From Verrucomicrobiota bacterium (GTDB lineage Bacteria > Verrucomicrobiota > Verrucomicrobiia > Limisphaerales > JAHDYP01): 56,393 nucleotides of DNA. Position 1 is the stretch's first letter. The number at the start of each line of letters is the position of its first letter. Under the pieces are notes generated by a model. It worked only from the letters and a program-made list of their open reading frames with translations. It searched no databases and was not told where the DNA came from. A program made the position numbers and the translations under genes. The stretch spans positions 1-56,393 of the forward strand of contig JAHDYP010000027.1 in the NCBI GenBank assembly GCA_023383055.1. Reading direction: 5' to 3'. This document shows positions 1 to 8,253 of this stretch, one piece after another.

Positions 1-1
1 C

Positions 2-685
2 TCAGCGTTTCCGGCAGAGGAGGATGCCGTCGGCAATCGCCAGCAGCATGCACTCGACCCGTGGGTCGTGAGGGAGCTTTCGGTTCAGGGCGTCGATGGC
101 CCGGCCGTTGGGATCGTTCGACAGGTCACCGGCGACACGTCCCGTCCAGAGCATGTTGTCGAAGAGGATGAGCCCGTGCTGGCGGACGCGTGGCAGGATC
201 AACTCGTAGTAGGCTGCGTACTCGGTTTTGGCGGCGTCGATGAAAGCGAAGTCAAACTGCAAGCCGGGTTCGAGGTTTCGCAGACTCTCCAGTGCGGGCC
301 CCGGGCGGAAGTCGATGCGGTCCTCGACACCGGCGCGCCTCCAAAAGGGTCGGCCGAAGTCGGCCCACTCCCGGTTGAGATCCAGGCAGATCAGCCGGCC
401 GCCGGGACGCAGCCCGCGGGCGATGCAGATGGAGCTGTAACCGGTGAAGGTGCCGACTTCGATGGCGGACGACGCGTTGATAGCGGCGACCAACAGGGTC
501 ATGAGACCGCCCTGGTCGGGGCCGATCTGTTGTTTGCTGGTTTCCTCGCCGAGGGAATCGTTGGCCTGCTCGAGGGCCTGGAGGACGGGGTCGACGGCGT
601 TGGAGCGACAGGCGCAGACGTAGCGGTACAAGTCGTCGTTGAGGGGAACGTACTTGGTCTTGGGAATGGGCGATGGTGGTTCCAC
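2..685 (-). CDS. SAM-dependent O-methyltransferase (class I, COMT-like)
   Basis: This 227-residue protein fits the usual 210-230 residues of the bacterial O-methyltransferase family 3 (caffeoyl-CoA O-methyltransferase-like). Such enzymes transfer a methyl group from S-adenosylmethionine to a hydroxyl of a small molecule, with a divalent metal. Visible motifs are the SAM loop EVGTFTGYS at residues 76-84, the acidic ribose-binding position in LDLN at 101-104, FIDAAKTEY at 149-157 carrying a metal-ligand Asp, and LFDNMLW at 174-180, which supplies the other Asp-Asn ligands. There is no signal peptide, so it should be cytosolic. The stop codon lies at the very start of the window, so the gene is complete. 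It follows the radical SAM gene on the same strand after 43 bases and may end that operon. The substrate cannot be read from sequence. Confidence 0.93.
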   Translation of the reverse strand: MEPPSPIPKTKYVPLNDDLYRYVCACRSNAVDPVLQALEQANDSLGEETSKQQIGPDQGGLMTLLVAAINASSAIEVGTFTGYSSICIARGLRPGGRLICLDLNREWADFGRPFWRRAGVEDRIDFRPGPALESLRNLEPGLQFDFAFIDAAKTEYAAYYELILPRVRQHGLILFDNMLWTGRVAGDLSNDPNGRAIDALNRKLPHDPRVECMLLAIADGILLCRKR

Positions 686-728
686 GGCCCGATTCGACCG
701 CAGCCGCTCGGAAATGTCGACACCAGGA

Positions 729-1661
729 TCACTTCACCGGCTGATAGAAGAAGGACTCGCCATGGCGGTGGCCGCACACCTGGCCTTCGGCCTCGAGTTC
801 CTCGAGCAACTTGACCGCCTCATTCGGCTTCAGGCTCAGGCCCTGCGCCACTTCAAGTAGTGTGCACGGTCGCCTTTGCAGAAGCGCGAGCACGGCTTGC
901 GCCGAGGCCTGGGGTTCCGCGGGTCGCCGACGCCCTCGAAACTCGGCGATGACCTCCGCGGTGGGGTCGAACAGGCGCGCGAACTCCTCGAGCCGCTCAG
1001 GGGTCACGGCCATGGCGTAGTGCTCGGTCGGGGGTCGAACCGCGGTGTTCAACTGGACTTTGTCGGGTTGGATCCGTCGGACCCATTTCGCCAGTTCTCG
1101 GACTGACTCTGGGAGCGCCGTGTAACCCGCCAGGAGCATCAGCTCGAGCCAATACTTGCCGCTGAACTCGCGGCGCAGGGCCTCCAACCCTTCGAGTAAT
1201 CGCTCGAAGGTGATGTCCGGATGCGGCCGGTTGATGAACTCGAAGCGGACGCGGTCGGGAGCATCGAGCGACGGCATGACGAGGTCGGCGAGCACCAGTT
1301 CGTCGCGCACAGGTTTCTGCCAGAGCAACGAACCGTTGGTCAGCACGGCCACCGGCACCTCGGTCATGGCCTGGATGTGCTCGATGAGTTCCCCCAGCCT
1401 CGAATAGAGGGTCGGCTCCCCCGAGCCGCTCAGGGTGATGTAGTCCGGCCGGGAGGCCAGCTTCACCTTCAGCTCGTCCAAAACCGCGTCGAGCGGGACC
1501 CATTCCTTGCGCTCGACGGTGTGGCAGGTGGTGCGCCCCAACTGACAGTAGATGCAGTCGTAGCTGCAGGTCTTGAAGGGAACCAGGTCCACACCGAGGG
1601 AACGTCCGAGCCGGCGTGATGGGACCGGGCCGAAGACATGGTGTGGACGCTGGTGGTTCAT
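729..1661 (-). CDS. Radical SAM protein, COG0731-like, with C-terminal winged-helix-like region
   Basis: A radical SAM enzyme of 310 residues. The 4Fe-4S motif is C32-x3-C36-x2-C39 and the SAM-binding glycines lie in SGSGEPTL (78-85). The opening FGPVPSRRLGRSLGVD is typical of COG0731-type Fe-S oxidoreductases, which are related to the wyosine enzyme and often sit near NifX-like and MBL genes. Residues from about 250 on (ALLQRRPCTLLEVAQGL) look like a small winged-helix domain. The start codon overlaps the stop of the upstream amidase gene as ATGA, which implies translational coupling. It shares an operon with two NifX-like genes, so a role in a metal or Fe-S cofactor process is plausible, but that is inferred from neighbourhood alone. 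The reaction is unknown. Confidence 0.88.
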   Translation of the reverse strand: MNHQRPHHVFGPVPSRRLGRSLGVDLVPFKTCSYDCIYCQLGRTTCHTVERKEWVPLDAVLDELKVKLASRPDYITLSGSGEPTLYSRLGELIEHIQAMTEVPVAVLTNGSLLWQKPVRDELVLADLVMPSLDAPDRVRFEFINRPHPDITFERLLEGLEALRREFSGKYWLELMLLAGYTALPESVRELAKWVRRIQPDKVQLNTAVRPPTEHYAMAVTPERLEEFARLFDPTAEVIAEFRGRRRPAEPQASAQAVLALLQRRPCTLLEVAQGLSLKPNEAVKLLEELEAEGQVCGHRHGESFFYQPVK

Positions 1662-2491
1662 GGTTTCGAGGCCGTGCGCCGGGGTTCAGCCGATTCCAGC
1701 GAGGCGAGAAAGCGTTTCGTGGGAAAGTGCTGGCCCGGGCAGCGGGTGAACAGAACGTTGATCTGCTGGTGGGTTTTGACGGCGCTCGCGGAAAGGCCGC
1801 ACCGGCGGAACAGCGCCTGAACCAGCGCCTTCAATTGGGCGAGTTGCCTGGGCGTCGGCTCGTGCCGGTCGAAATTCCCCACCAGGCAGATGCCAAGACA
1901 GACCTTATTCTGACTGGCACTGGCCACATGACCGCCATCGAGTTGCCGGGTCCAGCGTGAGCCGACGCCGATTTCGCCATCGCCCATTCCGTGGCCGTTG
2001 CCGATCACGAAATGGTAAGCCAGGCCATTCTCCATGTGCCGCTCCTCGCGGTGATAACGGTCCATGCCCTTAACGGTGCCGGTGTCCACGCCGCTGTGAT
2101 GAATGACAATGTGCTTCCACCGGCCGGCCTTGACTTCCGCCCGGTCGATCGCCCGCTGCACGAAGAAAGGCAGCTGCGTTGACGCATCGCCGGGACCCTC
2201 CGGGATGACCAGGCGTTGGCCGATCCGCACGTAATAGTTCTTGCTCAGCCCGTTCCGCGCCGCCAGGCGCGCCGCGGTGATTCCGTGTTTCCGGGCAATG
2301 CCGTACAGGGTGTCGCCGCGGCGGACAGTGTAATTCTGTTCCGCGACTGCTGTGAACATGGTCGCGGTGATCATCCAGGCCAGCAGCCAGGCAATGGCCC
2401 GGGCCCGCCACGGAATCCAGGTTGATTGGATCACGGAACAAGCCGGTTGGAATGCACTCGGTCGGTTTCCTGAGCTCACTGGCGCTCTCAT
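1658..2491 (-). CDS. LysM domain N-acetylmuramoyl-L-alanine amidase (Amidase_2)
   Basis: A peptidoglycan amidase that would cleave the bond between N-acetylmuramic acid and the stem peptide. A hydrophobic N-terminal segment (about 32-50, ending TAVAEQ) looks like a signal peptide with a long n-region. A LysM peptidoglycan-binding repeat follows (53-97, YTVRRGDTLYGIARKHGI), then the Amidase_2 domain (about 125-255). Likely zinc ligands are H131 (HHS), H241 (KTHQ) and C251 (TRCPG). The start overlaps the upstream NifX-like stop as ATGA, which supports the long start, though an internal ATG at residue 40 or 45 would give a more ordinary signal peptide. A cell-wall enzyme between NifX-like and radical SAM genes is an unexpected mix. 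The operon order may be incidental. Confidence 0.9.
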   Translation of the reverse strand: MRAPVSSGNRPSAFQPACSVIQSTWIPWRARAIAWLLAWMITATMFTAVAEQNYTVRRGDTLYGIARKHGITAARLAARNGLSKNYYVRIGQRLVIPEGPGDASTQLPFFVQRAIDRAEVKAGRWKHIVIHHSGVDTGTVKGMDRYHREERHMENGLAYHFVIGNGHGMGDGEIGVGSRWTRQLDGGHVASASQNKVCLGICLVGNFDRHEPTPRQLAQLKALVQALFRRCGLSASAVKTHQQINVLFTRCPGQHFPTKRFLASLESAEPRRTASKP

Positions 2492-2901
2492 CCCCCGTGC
2501 GTGTGATCGTGATGGGGGTGATGGTGATGGTGATGGCCGTGCTCATGGCCGTGTTCATGGTCGTGGTGTTCGCAGCCATCCGGGGCGACGGTCAACTGGC
2601 CGCCCAGATAAGCCGTCACCAGTTCCTCCACGGATGCCCCGGATGGGCCGGCGCGCACCGTGATGCCATGCTGGGCGAAGATGGCCAGGGCGCGACGGCC
2701 GATGCCGCCGGCGATGACCGTTCCCACTCCCAGCTCCCGCAGCCAACGCGGGAATGCGCCAGGCTGATGCTCGGGCGTTGGCAGCACCCGGGTGCTGATC
2801 GTGGTCTTCTTCCCGGGGTCGACCTCGACCACGGCAAACTGGCGGCAGCCGCCGAAATGGTCATGCAAATGTCCGTCTTGAACAGGAATGGCGATCTTCA
2901 T
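2488..2901 (-). CDS. NifX/NifB-C-like iron-molybdenum cofactor-binding family protein with His-rich tail
   Basis: This 137-residue protein matches the dinitrogenase iron-molybdenum cofactor family (COG1433): it opens MKIAIPVQDGHLHDHFGGC, then has PEHQPGAFPRWL and VGTVIAGGIGRRA, the usual family signatures. Such proteins bind Fe-S or Fe-Mo clusters as carriers in nitrogenase maturation, but many act in hosts without nitrogenase. The last 28 residues hold a tail dominated by His, Asp and Glu, absent from most relatives and likely to bind Ni, Zn or Co. There is no nitrogenase gene in the window, so a nitrogen-fixation role is not supported here. It lies 41 bases after a second NifX-like gene and overlaps the amidase start by four bases (ATGA). 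Confidence 0.9.
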   Translation of the reverse strand: MKIAIPVQDGHLHDHFGGCRQFAVVEVDPGKKTTISTRVLPTPEHQPGAFPRWLRELGVGTVIAGGIGRRALAIFAQHGITVRAGPSGASVEELVTAYLGGQLTVAPDGCEHHDHEHGHEHGHHHHHHPHHDHTHGG

Positions 2902-2942
2902 AGGTAGGCTTGTTCGTTAGCTCCGTTGGGAGAATATCCGAT

Positions 2943-3368
2943 TCATGGGCTCTTCGCCGACGCGGTGGACGCCAAGGCACGGCGGGTGCCCAGCCGCCGG
3001 CAACACGCGCCGTCCAGGTGCCACCCCCAACAGCCGGGCATGCGAAAATCCGATTGCCGCAAGTGGCCGGCAAGAAACGCCTCCAACACCGTCTCGGCAT
3101 CGCCACACAGATGCCGACGAACCCGCACCCCGCGCTCTTCCAGGGAACGGCGGAGCGACTCCGACACGGCGGCACAGAGCAGAACATCCACCTTCAGCTC
3201 CGCGATGCTGCGGGCCATCGCATCCACGGGCAGCGGGCTGACCACGCACTCCCGCCGGCATGCGGCTTTGCCCCGCTTCCGCGTGACAATCAGGAGTCGC
3301 GAGGCCGTGTCGAGCACGGGCGATATACGGCCCTCCGCAATAGGGATCGCTACGGTCATAGCTTTCAT
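2943..3368 (-). CDS. Second NifX-like protein with Cys-containing C-terminus
   Basis: A smaller and more divergent paralogue of the neighbouring NifX-like protein. The family opening appears as MTVAIPIAEGRISPVLD, and AELKVDVLLCAAVSESLRRSLEERG matches the central region. I place the start at the ATG three codons before that motif (MKAMTVAIP). The ATG at 3359 fits the family equally well, and the reading frame stays open further upstream without homology. The C-terminal part holds several Cys residues (HLCGD, GCWGW, GACC), which could bind a cluster or metal. It would be the first gene of the minus-strand run and is transcribed away from the metallo-hydrolase gene at 3736. The function of the pair is unknown. 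Cofactor carriage is inferred from family only. Confidence 0.75.
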   Translation of the reverse strand: MKAMTVAIPIAEGRISPVLDTASRLLIVTRKRGKAACRRECVVSPLPVDAMARSIAELKVDVLLCAAVSESLRRSLEERGVRVRRHLCGDAETVLEAFLAGHLRQSDFRMPGCWGWHLDGACCRRLGTRRALASTASAKSP

Positions 3369-3735
3369 GCCGGGCAGACCCAAAGCCATGCCAAGGGTCG
3401 GACACGGTTCCTGGAGCCGGTGCACGCGCCGTGCCACCCGGGGCCTGAACGCGCTCGCGCGGCTGAATCTCCTGTGAATGCGCGGTTTCAGGGGATTGAC
3501 CTTCGGTCCGACAACCAACCTACCCGGCGCAAAATGAAGTGGCGGCGGTGCCGAACCCTCGCAGAATGGCTTGGTCACGGCCGGTCTGCGTGCTCCCTTC
3601 CCCCTGGGTATGAAAGTTGCAGGTCCGCTGATCCAGCAAGCCGGACCGTGGCTGGCTCAAGACACGCGGGTAAGAACGTTTGAGACTGAAGCCCGCTGGT
3701 TTACCATACCGGCTCAGCTCGCGAAGGATGAAACC
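3369..3735. promoter_or_regulatory. Divergent intergenic region between NifX-like and MBL genes
   Basis: About 370 bases separate two divergently transcribed genes, so both promoters should lie here. I looked on both strands for a GG-N10-GC sigma-54 site, because a sigma-54 activator is encoded nearby, and found only poor matches. The reading frame of the MBL gene stays open through much of this stretch but shows no protein homology. Just before the MBL start there is AAGGA about eight bases upstream of the ATG. Confidence 0.35.
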
Positions 3736-4578
3736 ATGAAGAACAAAGTCCACATCACAGTCCTGGTAGAGAACTCCGTCCACCTCCGCGGGCTACGTGC
3801 CGAGCATGGGCTGGCCTGGCACATTCAATTCGGCCCGCACGCGGTGCTGTTCGATACCGGGCAGACCGGTTTGCTGATCGACAACGCCGCCGGACTCGGA
3901 GTGTCGCTCGACCATCTCGATGCCGTGGTGCTGAGCCACGGCCATTACGATCACACGGGCGGACTCGCGGCCGTCCTTGAACATTCCCCGCGGGCGCGGC
4001 TCTTTCTTCATCCGGCGGCGCTGGATTCCAGATTCAGTCTCCAGTCCGACGGCTCCGCGCGCGGGGTCGGCATGCAAGAGGCCAGCCGGGCAGCCCTCGC
4101 GCAAAACCAGGTACGCGTTGTGGAGTGCCGGACCCGCACCGAAGTGGTTCCGGGATTGTTCGTGACCGGAGAGATCCCGCGACGCACGGAATACGAGGAC
4201 GTGGGCGGGCGGTTTTATCTGGATGAACGGGGCACGCAGCCGGACCCGTTGACTGACGATCAGGCGCTTTTCTTCGATACCCCGGATGGACTGGTGGTGC
4301 TGTTGGGATGCGGCCACGCGGGTGTGGTGAACACCGTGCGGCACATTCGAGAGCTTGCGGGCCAACGCCCGGTTCACACGGTGCTCGGCGGATTCCACCT
4401 GCTCCACGCGAGCGCGGCGCGCCTTGAGCGCACGGTTGACGAACTCCGGGCGTTGCGCCCGCGGCAACTCGGTCCCGCCCATTGCACCGGCCTGGCGGCC
4501 ACGATCCGTTTGTGGTCGGAACTCGCCGATCGATGCGTTGCGGTCGCGGTGGGCGCGCGATTTGGGTTCGAGCGTTGA
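3736..4578 (+). CDS. MBL-fold metallo-hydrolase (COG1237-like)
   Basis: A 280-residue metallo-beta-lactamase fold protein. It has the metal motif SHGHYDHTGG at residues 67-76, a later GCGHAGVVN segment and a final GGFHLL region, the layout of the COG1237 group. Members of that group include the 7,8-dihydropterin-6-methyl ribofuranosylaminobenzene 5'-phosphate synthase-like proteins, and many are found beside NifX-like genes. I chose the ATG at 3736 because the family begins here (MKNKVHITVLVEN) and a good ribosome-binding site precedes it. There is no signal peptide, so it is cytosolic. It is divergent from the NifX-like cluster and converges with the sigma-54 regulator. A link to metal-cofactor or pterin chemistry is likely from context but unproven. 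Confidence 0.88.
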   Translation: MKNKVHITVLVENSVHLRGLRAEHGLAWHIQFGPHAVLFDTGQTGLLIDNAAGLGVSLDHLDAVVLSHGHYDHTGGLAAVLEHSPRARLFLHPAALDSRFSLQSDGSARGVGMQEASRAALAQNQVRVVECRTRTEVVPGLFVTGEIPRRTEYEDVGGRFYLDERGTQPDPLTDDQALFFDTPDGLVVLLGCGHAGVVNTVRHIRELAGQRPVHTVLGGFHLLHASAARLERTVDELRALRPRQLGPAHCTGLAATIRLWSELADRCVAVAVGARFGFER

Positions 4579-4637
4579 ATCCTCCGCGCTGAAACTCGCG
4601 GTGCGCCTCGGCGCGGGGAGCCGGGCGTGGCTGCCGC

Positions 4638-5969
4638 TTACGCTGCCGGCAGCTTGATCCTCAAAGCCTTGATCTTGCGGAAGAGCGTGCTCGAGGCGAT
4701 GCCGAGTTCGCGGGCGGCGGCGGCGCGATTGCCTTGATGACGACGGAGGGCGTCGCGGATGTGCATGGTTTCGAGGGCGGCCAGCGAGCGGCCCGACGGC
4801 GGAAGGGCGTGGGCGTCGGCCTCACCACCGCGCAGATGAGAGGGCAGATGGCCCACATCGATCAACCTTCCCCGGCAGAGCACGAACGCGTGTTCGATGG
4901 CGTTTTCCAGTTCGCGGACATTGCCCGGGAAATCATGTTCCATCAGCCGGGCGAGAACGTCGTCCGAGACCCCGGCGATATCCCGGCCGTGCAGCCGGTT
5001 GAACCGGGCGATGAACTCCTCGACCAGGAGCGGGATATCCTCGCGGCGATCGCGCAGGCGCGGCAGTTCGAGCCGCACGACGTGGACGCGATAGAAGAGG
5101 TCTTCGCGGAAGCGGCCTTCGCGCACGCATTGGCGGAGATCCTTGTTGGTCGCGGTGATGACTCTGACGTCGGCTTTGACCGGCTGGACGGAGCCAAGCG
5201 GTTCAAAGACGCGTTCCTGGAGCACGCGCAGCAAGCGGGTCTGCAGCGCGGGTGAAATGTCGCCGATCTCGTCGAGCAGGATCGTGCCGCCCTGGGCCAG
5301 CGCGAACCGGCCGGGTTTGTCCTTCTTGGCGTCCGTGAAGGCCCCGGCTTTGTAGCCGAACAACTCCGACTCGAGGAGCGTGTCCGGCAGGGCCGCGCAA
5401 TTCACGGCCAGGAATGGGCGCGCGCTGCGGCGCGAGAGATCGTGAATGGCCCGGGCGACCAGTTCCTTGCCCGTGCCGCTGGCGCCTTCGATCAGCACCG
5501 AACTGTCGCTGGCCGCCACGATGGGCAATAGTTCAAACAACTGCCGCATCGCCGTGCTGTGCCCGATGATGTTCGAAAAGGAATCCTGATCCCGGGCCTG
5601 ACGCTGAAGTTCCTCGACCACGCGCAGGTCGCGGAAGCTTTCCACGCCGCCGACGACCCGGCCATGGTGATCCTTGAGGACCGCGGTCGAGATACTGATG
5701 GGAATGCGCTGGCCGGCGGCATTGACGATGTACACCACCTTGTTGACAACCGGCCGGCGGGTGGCGAGGGTCTGTTTGAGGGCGCAGGCGCTTTCGCAGA
5801 TCGAGGCGCGGAACACGTCGCAGCAGCGCTGGCCCAGGGCATCCTCGCGCCGGATCCCGGTGATCTGTTCCGCGGCGCGATTGAAGGCCGTAATGTGCCA
5901 TTCGGCGTCCACGGCAAAGACGCCGTCGGGGACCGAGTCGAGCAATTGATCAGGAACCGCTTTCGGCAT
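4638..5969 (-). CDS. PAS-domain sigma-54-dependent transcriptional activator with GAFTDA variant
   Basis: A 443-residue bacterial enhancer-binding protein. An N-terminal PAS domain (about 5-120) is followed by an AAA+ sigma-54 interaction domain (about 130-370) with Walker A GASGTGKE (162-169) and Walker B LLDEIG (231-236), and a Fis-type helix-turn-helix at the C-terminus (RAAAARELGIASSTLFRKIK). The loop that contacts sigma-54, normally GAFTGA, reads GAFTDA (209-214). That variant is also known in PAS-type regulators of anaerobes. The PAS domain carries four Cys (49, 50, 58, 62), suggesting a redox, Fe-S or haem sensor, which is inferred. It converges with the MBL gene and is the obvious candidate regulator of the NifX/MBL genes. 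Confidence 0.92.
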   Translation of the reverse strand: MPKAVPDQLLDSVPDGVFAVDAEWHITAFNRAAEQITGIRREDALGQRCCDVFRASICESACALKQTLATRRPVVNKVVYIVNAAGQRIPISISTAVLKDHHGRVVGGVESFRDLRVVEELQRQARDQDSFSNIIGHSTAMRQLFELLPIVAASDSSVLIEGASGTGKELVARAIHDLSRRSARPFLAVNCAALPDTLLESELFGYKAGAFTDAKKDKPGRFALAQGGTILLDEIGDISPALQTRLLRVLQERVFEPLGSVQPVKADVRVITATNKDLRQCVREGRFREDLFYRVHVVRLELPRLRDRREDIPLLVEEFIARFNRLHGRDIAGVSDDVLARLMEHDFPGNVRELENAIEHAFVLCRGRLIDVGHLPSHLRGGEADAHALPPSGRSLAALETMHIRDALRRHQGNRAAAARELGIASSTLFRKIKALRIKLPAA

Positions 5970-6163
5970 AGGCAGACTGCACTTGCTTGCGCTCGATCCT
6001 TAGCCTTCAGGCCGTCGTCCGCAATGCCAATCGCCATGAAACCTCGGCAAGCACCCCGATGATCAGCAGGCCGGAAGTATTTGCCGGCTTCAAGCTGTTG
6101 ATGAAATCGGGGATCATCACATCGTGAGCCGAACACCCCAGCCCGGTCTCACCAGACTGAAAC

Positions 6164-7243
6164 ATGGCGTCATCGCAACCACCCGATCCCGATGCCCCGC
6201 GCATCCTCGAACAACTGGTCCGTCAGGCGGAAGCGGCCCGTGCCAGCGACATCCATCTCCAAATGCAGGGCAAGACCGCCCAGATCGCCTTCCGCCTGGA
6301 CGGCCTTCTGACCCCCGTGCGCGAGATTCCCGAGCCGCTCGCGGAACGCGTCTTCGGCCGGATCAAGTTCCTCGCCCGGCTCAAGACCTACCAGGAATCG
6401 CTGCCGCAGGACGGCCGGATCGATCAGGCCGACCTTGCCGCGCAGTGCGATATTCGCGTGGCAACCTATCCGACCGTCACCGGCGAAAAGATTGTGCTCC
6501 GCCTCTTCCACCCCACGGGCGGCCGGTCGCTCGAGGACCTCGGTTTTCCGCTGGACGCCCGACGGCAACTGGAGCGTTTCCTGGCCGGCAACGCGGGCAT
6601 GTTGCTGTTGACCGGTCCCGCGGGCAGCGGCAAGACCACGACGATCTATGCCTGCCTCCGTCACCTGGCGGCGCTGGGCGGCCGGCATGTCATCACGGTC
6701 GAGGACCCGGCGGAGCAGGTCGTTCCCGGAATCATGCAGACCGAGGTCAATGAGGCGCGCGGGTTGGACTACGCCACCGCCGCCCGCCACCTCCTGCGAC
6801 AGGACCCACAGGTGCTGGTGATCGGCGAAATCCGCGACGACGAGACGGCGCGACTGGCCTTGCGCGCGGCTCTGACCGGCCACGTCGTCATCGCCACGCT
6901 GCACGCCGGGTCGTGCCGCGGCGTGTTCGACCGCCTGTTGACCCTGTGCGGCGACCGGTTCGCCGTGTTCACCGCGGTCGAACTGGTGTTGAACCAGCGT
7001 TTGCTGCGCCGACTCTGCCCGGGGTGCGGCGGCAAAGGTTGCGACGCCTGTCTGCGAACCGGGTTCTCGGGTCGAGTGCCGGTCGTCGAGTGGGTGAAAG
7101 TGGACGAGGCGATGCGGGCGGAATTGGGCACGCGCGGTCCCGAGGCCATCCGCCCCACCCAGTCGCTCGCGACGGCGGCTCGCGGTCTGGTCAACGACGG
7201 CGTGACGAATGAGACCGAGTTCGGTCGAATCTTCGGCGCATGA
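6164..7243 (+). CDS. GspE/PilB-family secretion ATPase, short form
   Basis: An AAA-type traffic ATPase that would power pseudopilus assembly from the cytoplasmic side. It opens with the ASDIHLQ segment (27-33) shared by GspE, PilB and PilT. Walker A is GPAGSGKTTT (151-160) and the Walker B region reads VLVIGEIRDDETARLAL. A zinc-binding CPGCGGKGCDAC motif lies near 285-297, a GspE/PilB feature absent from PilT. At 359 residues it lacks the N-terminal domains of ordinary GspE or PilB (about 500-570 residues), so its docking to the inner-membrane platform must differ. It is the first gene of a run in which each gene overlaps the next, and its stop overlaps the following start as ATGA. Confidence 0.92.
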   Translation: MASSQPPDPDAPRILEQLVRQAEAARASDIHLQMQGKTAQIAFRLDGLLTPVREIPEPLAERVFGRIKFLARLKTYQESLPQDGRIDQADLAAQCDIRVATYPTVTGEKIVLRLFHPTGGRSLEDLGFPLDARRQLERFLAGNAGMLLLTGPAGSGKTTTIYACLRHLAALGGRHVITVEDPAEQVVPGIMQTEVNEARGLDYATAARHLLRQDPQVLVIGEIRDDETARLALRAALTGHVVIATLHAGSCRGVFDRLLTLCGDRFAVFTAVELVLNQRLLRRLCPGCGGKGCDACLRTGFSGRVPVVEWVKVDEAMRAELGTRGPEAIRPTQSLATAARGLVNDGVTNETEFGRIFGA

Positions 7244-8253
7244 AACACGAAGAACTGGCCTATGTGAACCAGCAGTTGGCGGGGATGCTGAAATCCGGTC
7301 TGCCGCTCGAGGGCGCGTTGCGGGAGCTCTGCGCCGACATGAAGCGCGGCGCGTTGCGGGAGGAGCTGCGACAACTCGAAGCCGATCTGGCAAAAGGCAC
7401 GCCCCTGCGCGAGGCCCTGGCCGCCCGCAAATTGCCCGAGTTCTACATCCGCATGCTCCAACTCGGCGCGCGAAGCCAGGATCTCCCGGGTGTGCTCATA
7501 TTGATGGCCGACCACTACCAGCGGGCCGATTTGATCTGGACGCGGCTCAAGGGGCTGCTGATGTACCCGGCGCTGGTCCTGCTGGGCAGCCTGGGTGTCA
7601 GCCTCCTGATCGCGTATCTCGTGCAGACGTTCTTCGCCACCGGAGCGGCCGATCTCGCCGCCGTCTTCGAGGGCGTCGGCCGGGGGACCTGGAGCACGCC
7701 GGCGCAAGTCTTCCTGATCACGGCCCTTCCTTGCCTGCTGCTGGCGGCGCTTGCGACCGCGGCGTTGGTGGCGGCCGGCATTCCGACGCTGCGCCGAAGA
7801 CTGCGTTGGATCCTCCCCGCCTTTCGAGAGACCTCGCTCTCCAACCTCGGCGCAACCATGAGCCTGATCCTGGCCAAAGGCGGAACGCTCGGCGAAGCCT
7901 GCGATCTGGTGGCCCGGCTGGAACGAGGCACGCCGGCGGAAGCCGAGCTCGACCTCTGGAAACGTCGGTTGGCGGGCGGACAGACGAAGTTTGCCGAACT
8001 CGCCGCCGGGGGACGCGCGTTCCCCCGTTTGTTCGGATGGCTGGTGGCGCAAGGTGGCGAGGATGTGGCGGCCGGGTTCCGGAGGGCGGCGGAGGTCTAT
8101 TTCGCGCGGGCGGTCTATCGCACCGAATTGCTGCTCTATCTGGTGCTGCCGCTGTCTGTACTCACCCTGGGATTGATGATCGTCTTCCAGTTCATGCCGG
8201 TCCTGCGACAGATGATCCTCTTTATCGACCTGCTGGGGAACGTCGGTGGATAA
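7240..8253 (+). CDS. GspF/PilC-like inner-membrane platform protein (first copy)
   Basis: A type II secretion F-family membrane protein of 337 residues. It starts with the typical helical region (NQQLAGMLKSGLPLEGALRE) that recurs in both halves of GspF. Hydrophobic segments lie near residues 105-130, 155-180 and 300-325. GspF anchors the assembly ATPase and lets pseudopilins polymerise. Full GspF proteins have about 400 residues in two repeated halves, and here the second half is short. It overlaps the ATPase gene by four bases and the next gene by eight. Two different F proteins in a row suggest a heteromeric platform. Confidence 0.85.
   Translation: MKHEELAYVNQQLAGMLKSGLPLEGALRELCADMKRGALREELRQLEADLAKGTPLREALAARKLPEFYIRMLQLGARSQDLPGVLILMADHYQRADLIWTRLKGLLMYPALVLLGSLGVSLLIAYLVQTFFATGAADLAAVFEGVGRGTWSTPAQVFLITALPCLLLAALATAALVAAGIPTLRRRLRWILPAFRETSLSNLGATMSLILAKGGTLGEACDLVARLERGTPAEAELDLWKRRLAGGQTKFAELAAGGRAFPRLFGWLVAQGGEDVAAGFRRAAEVYFARAVYRTELLLYLVLPLSVLTLGLMIVFQFMPVLRQMILFIDLLGNVGG

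Noticed and set aside
2488..3368. Evidence for nitrogen fixation from NifX-like genes
   Set aside because: No nifHDK, nifB or nifE/N gene is in the window, and NifX-like proteins are widespread in non-fixing bacteria.
3369..3735. Sigma-54 promoter for the NifX/MBL genes
   Set aside because: No stretch on either strand fits GG-N10-GC with acceptable flanks.
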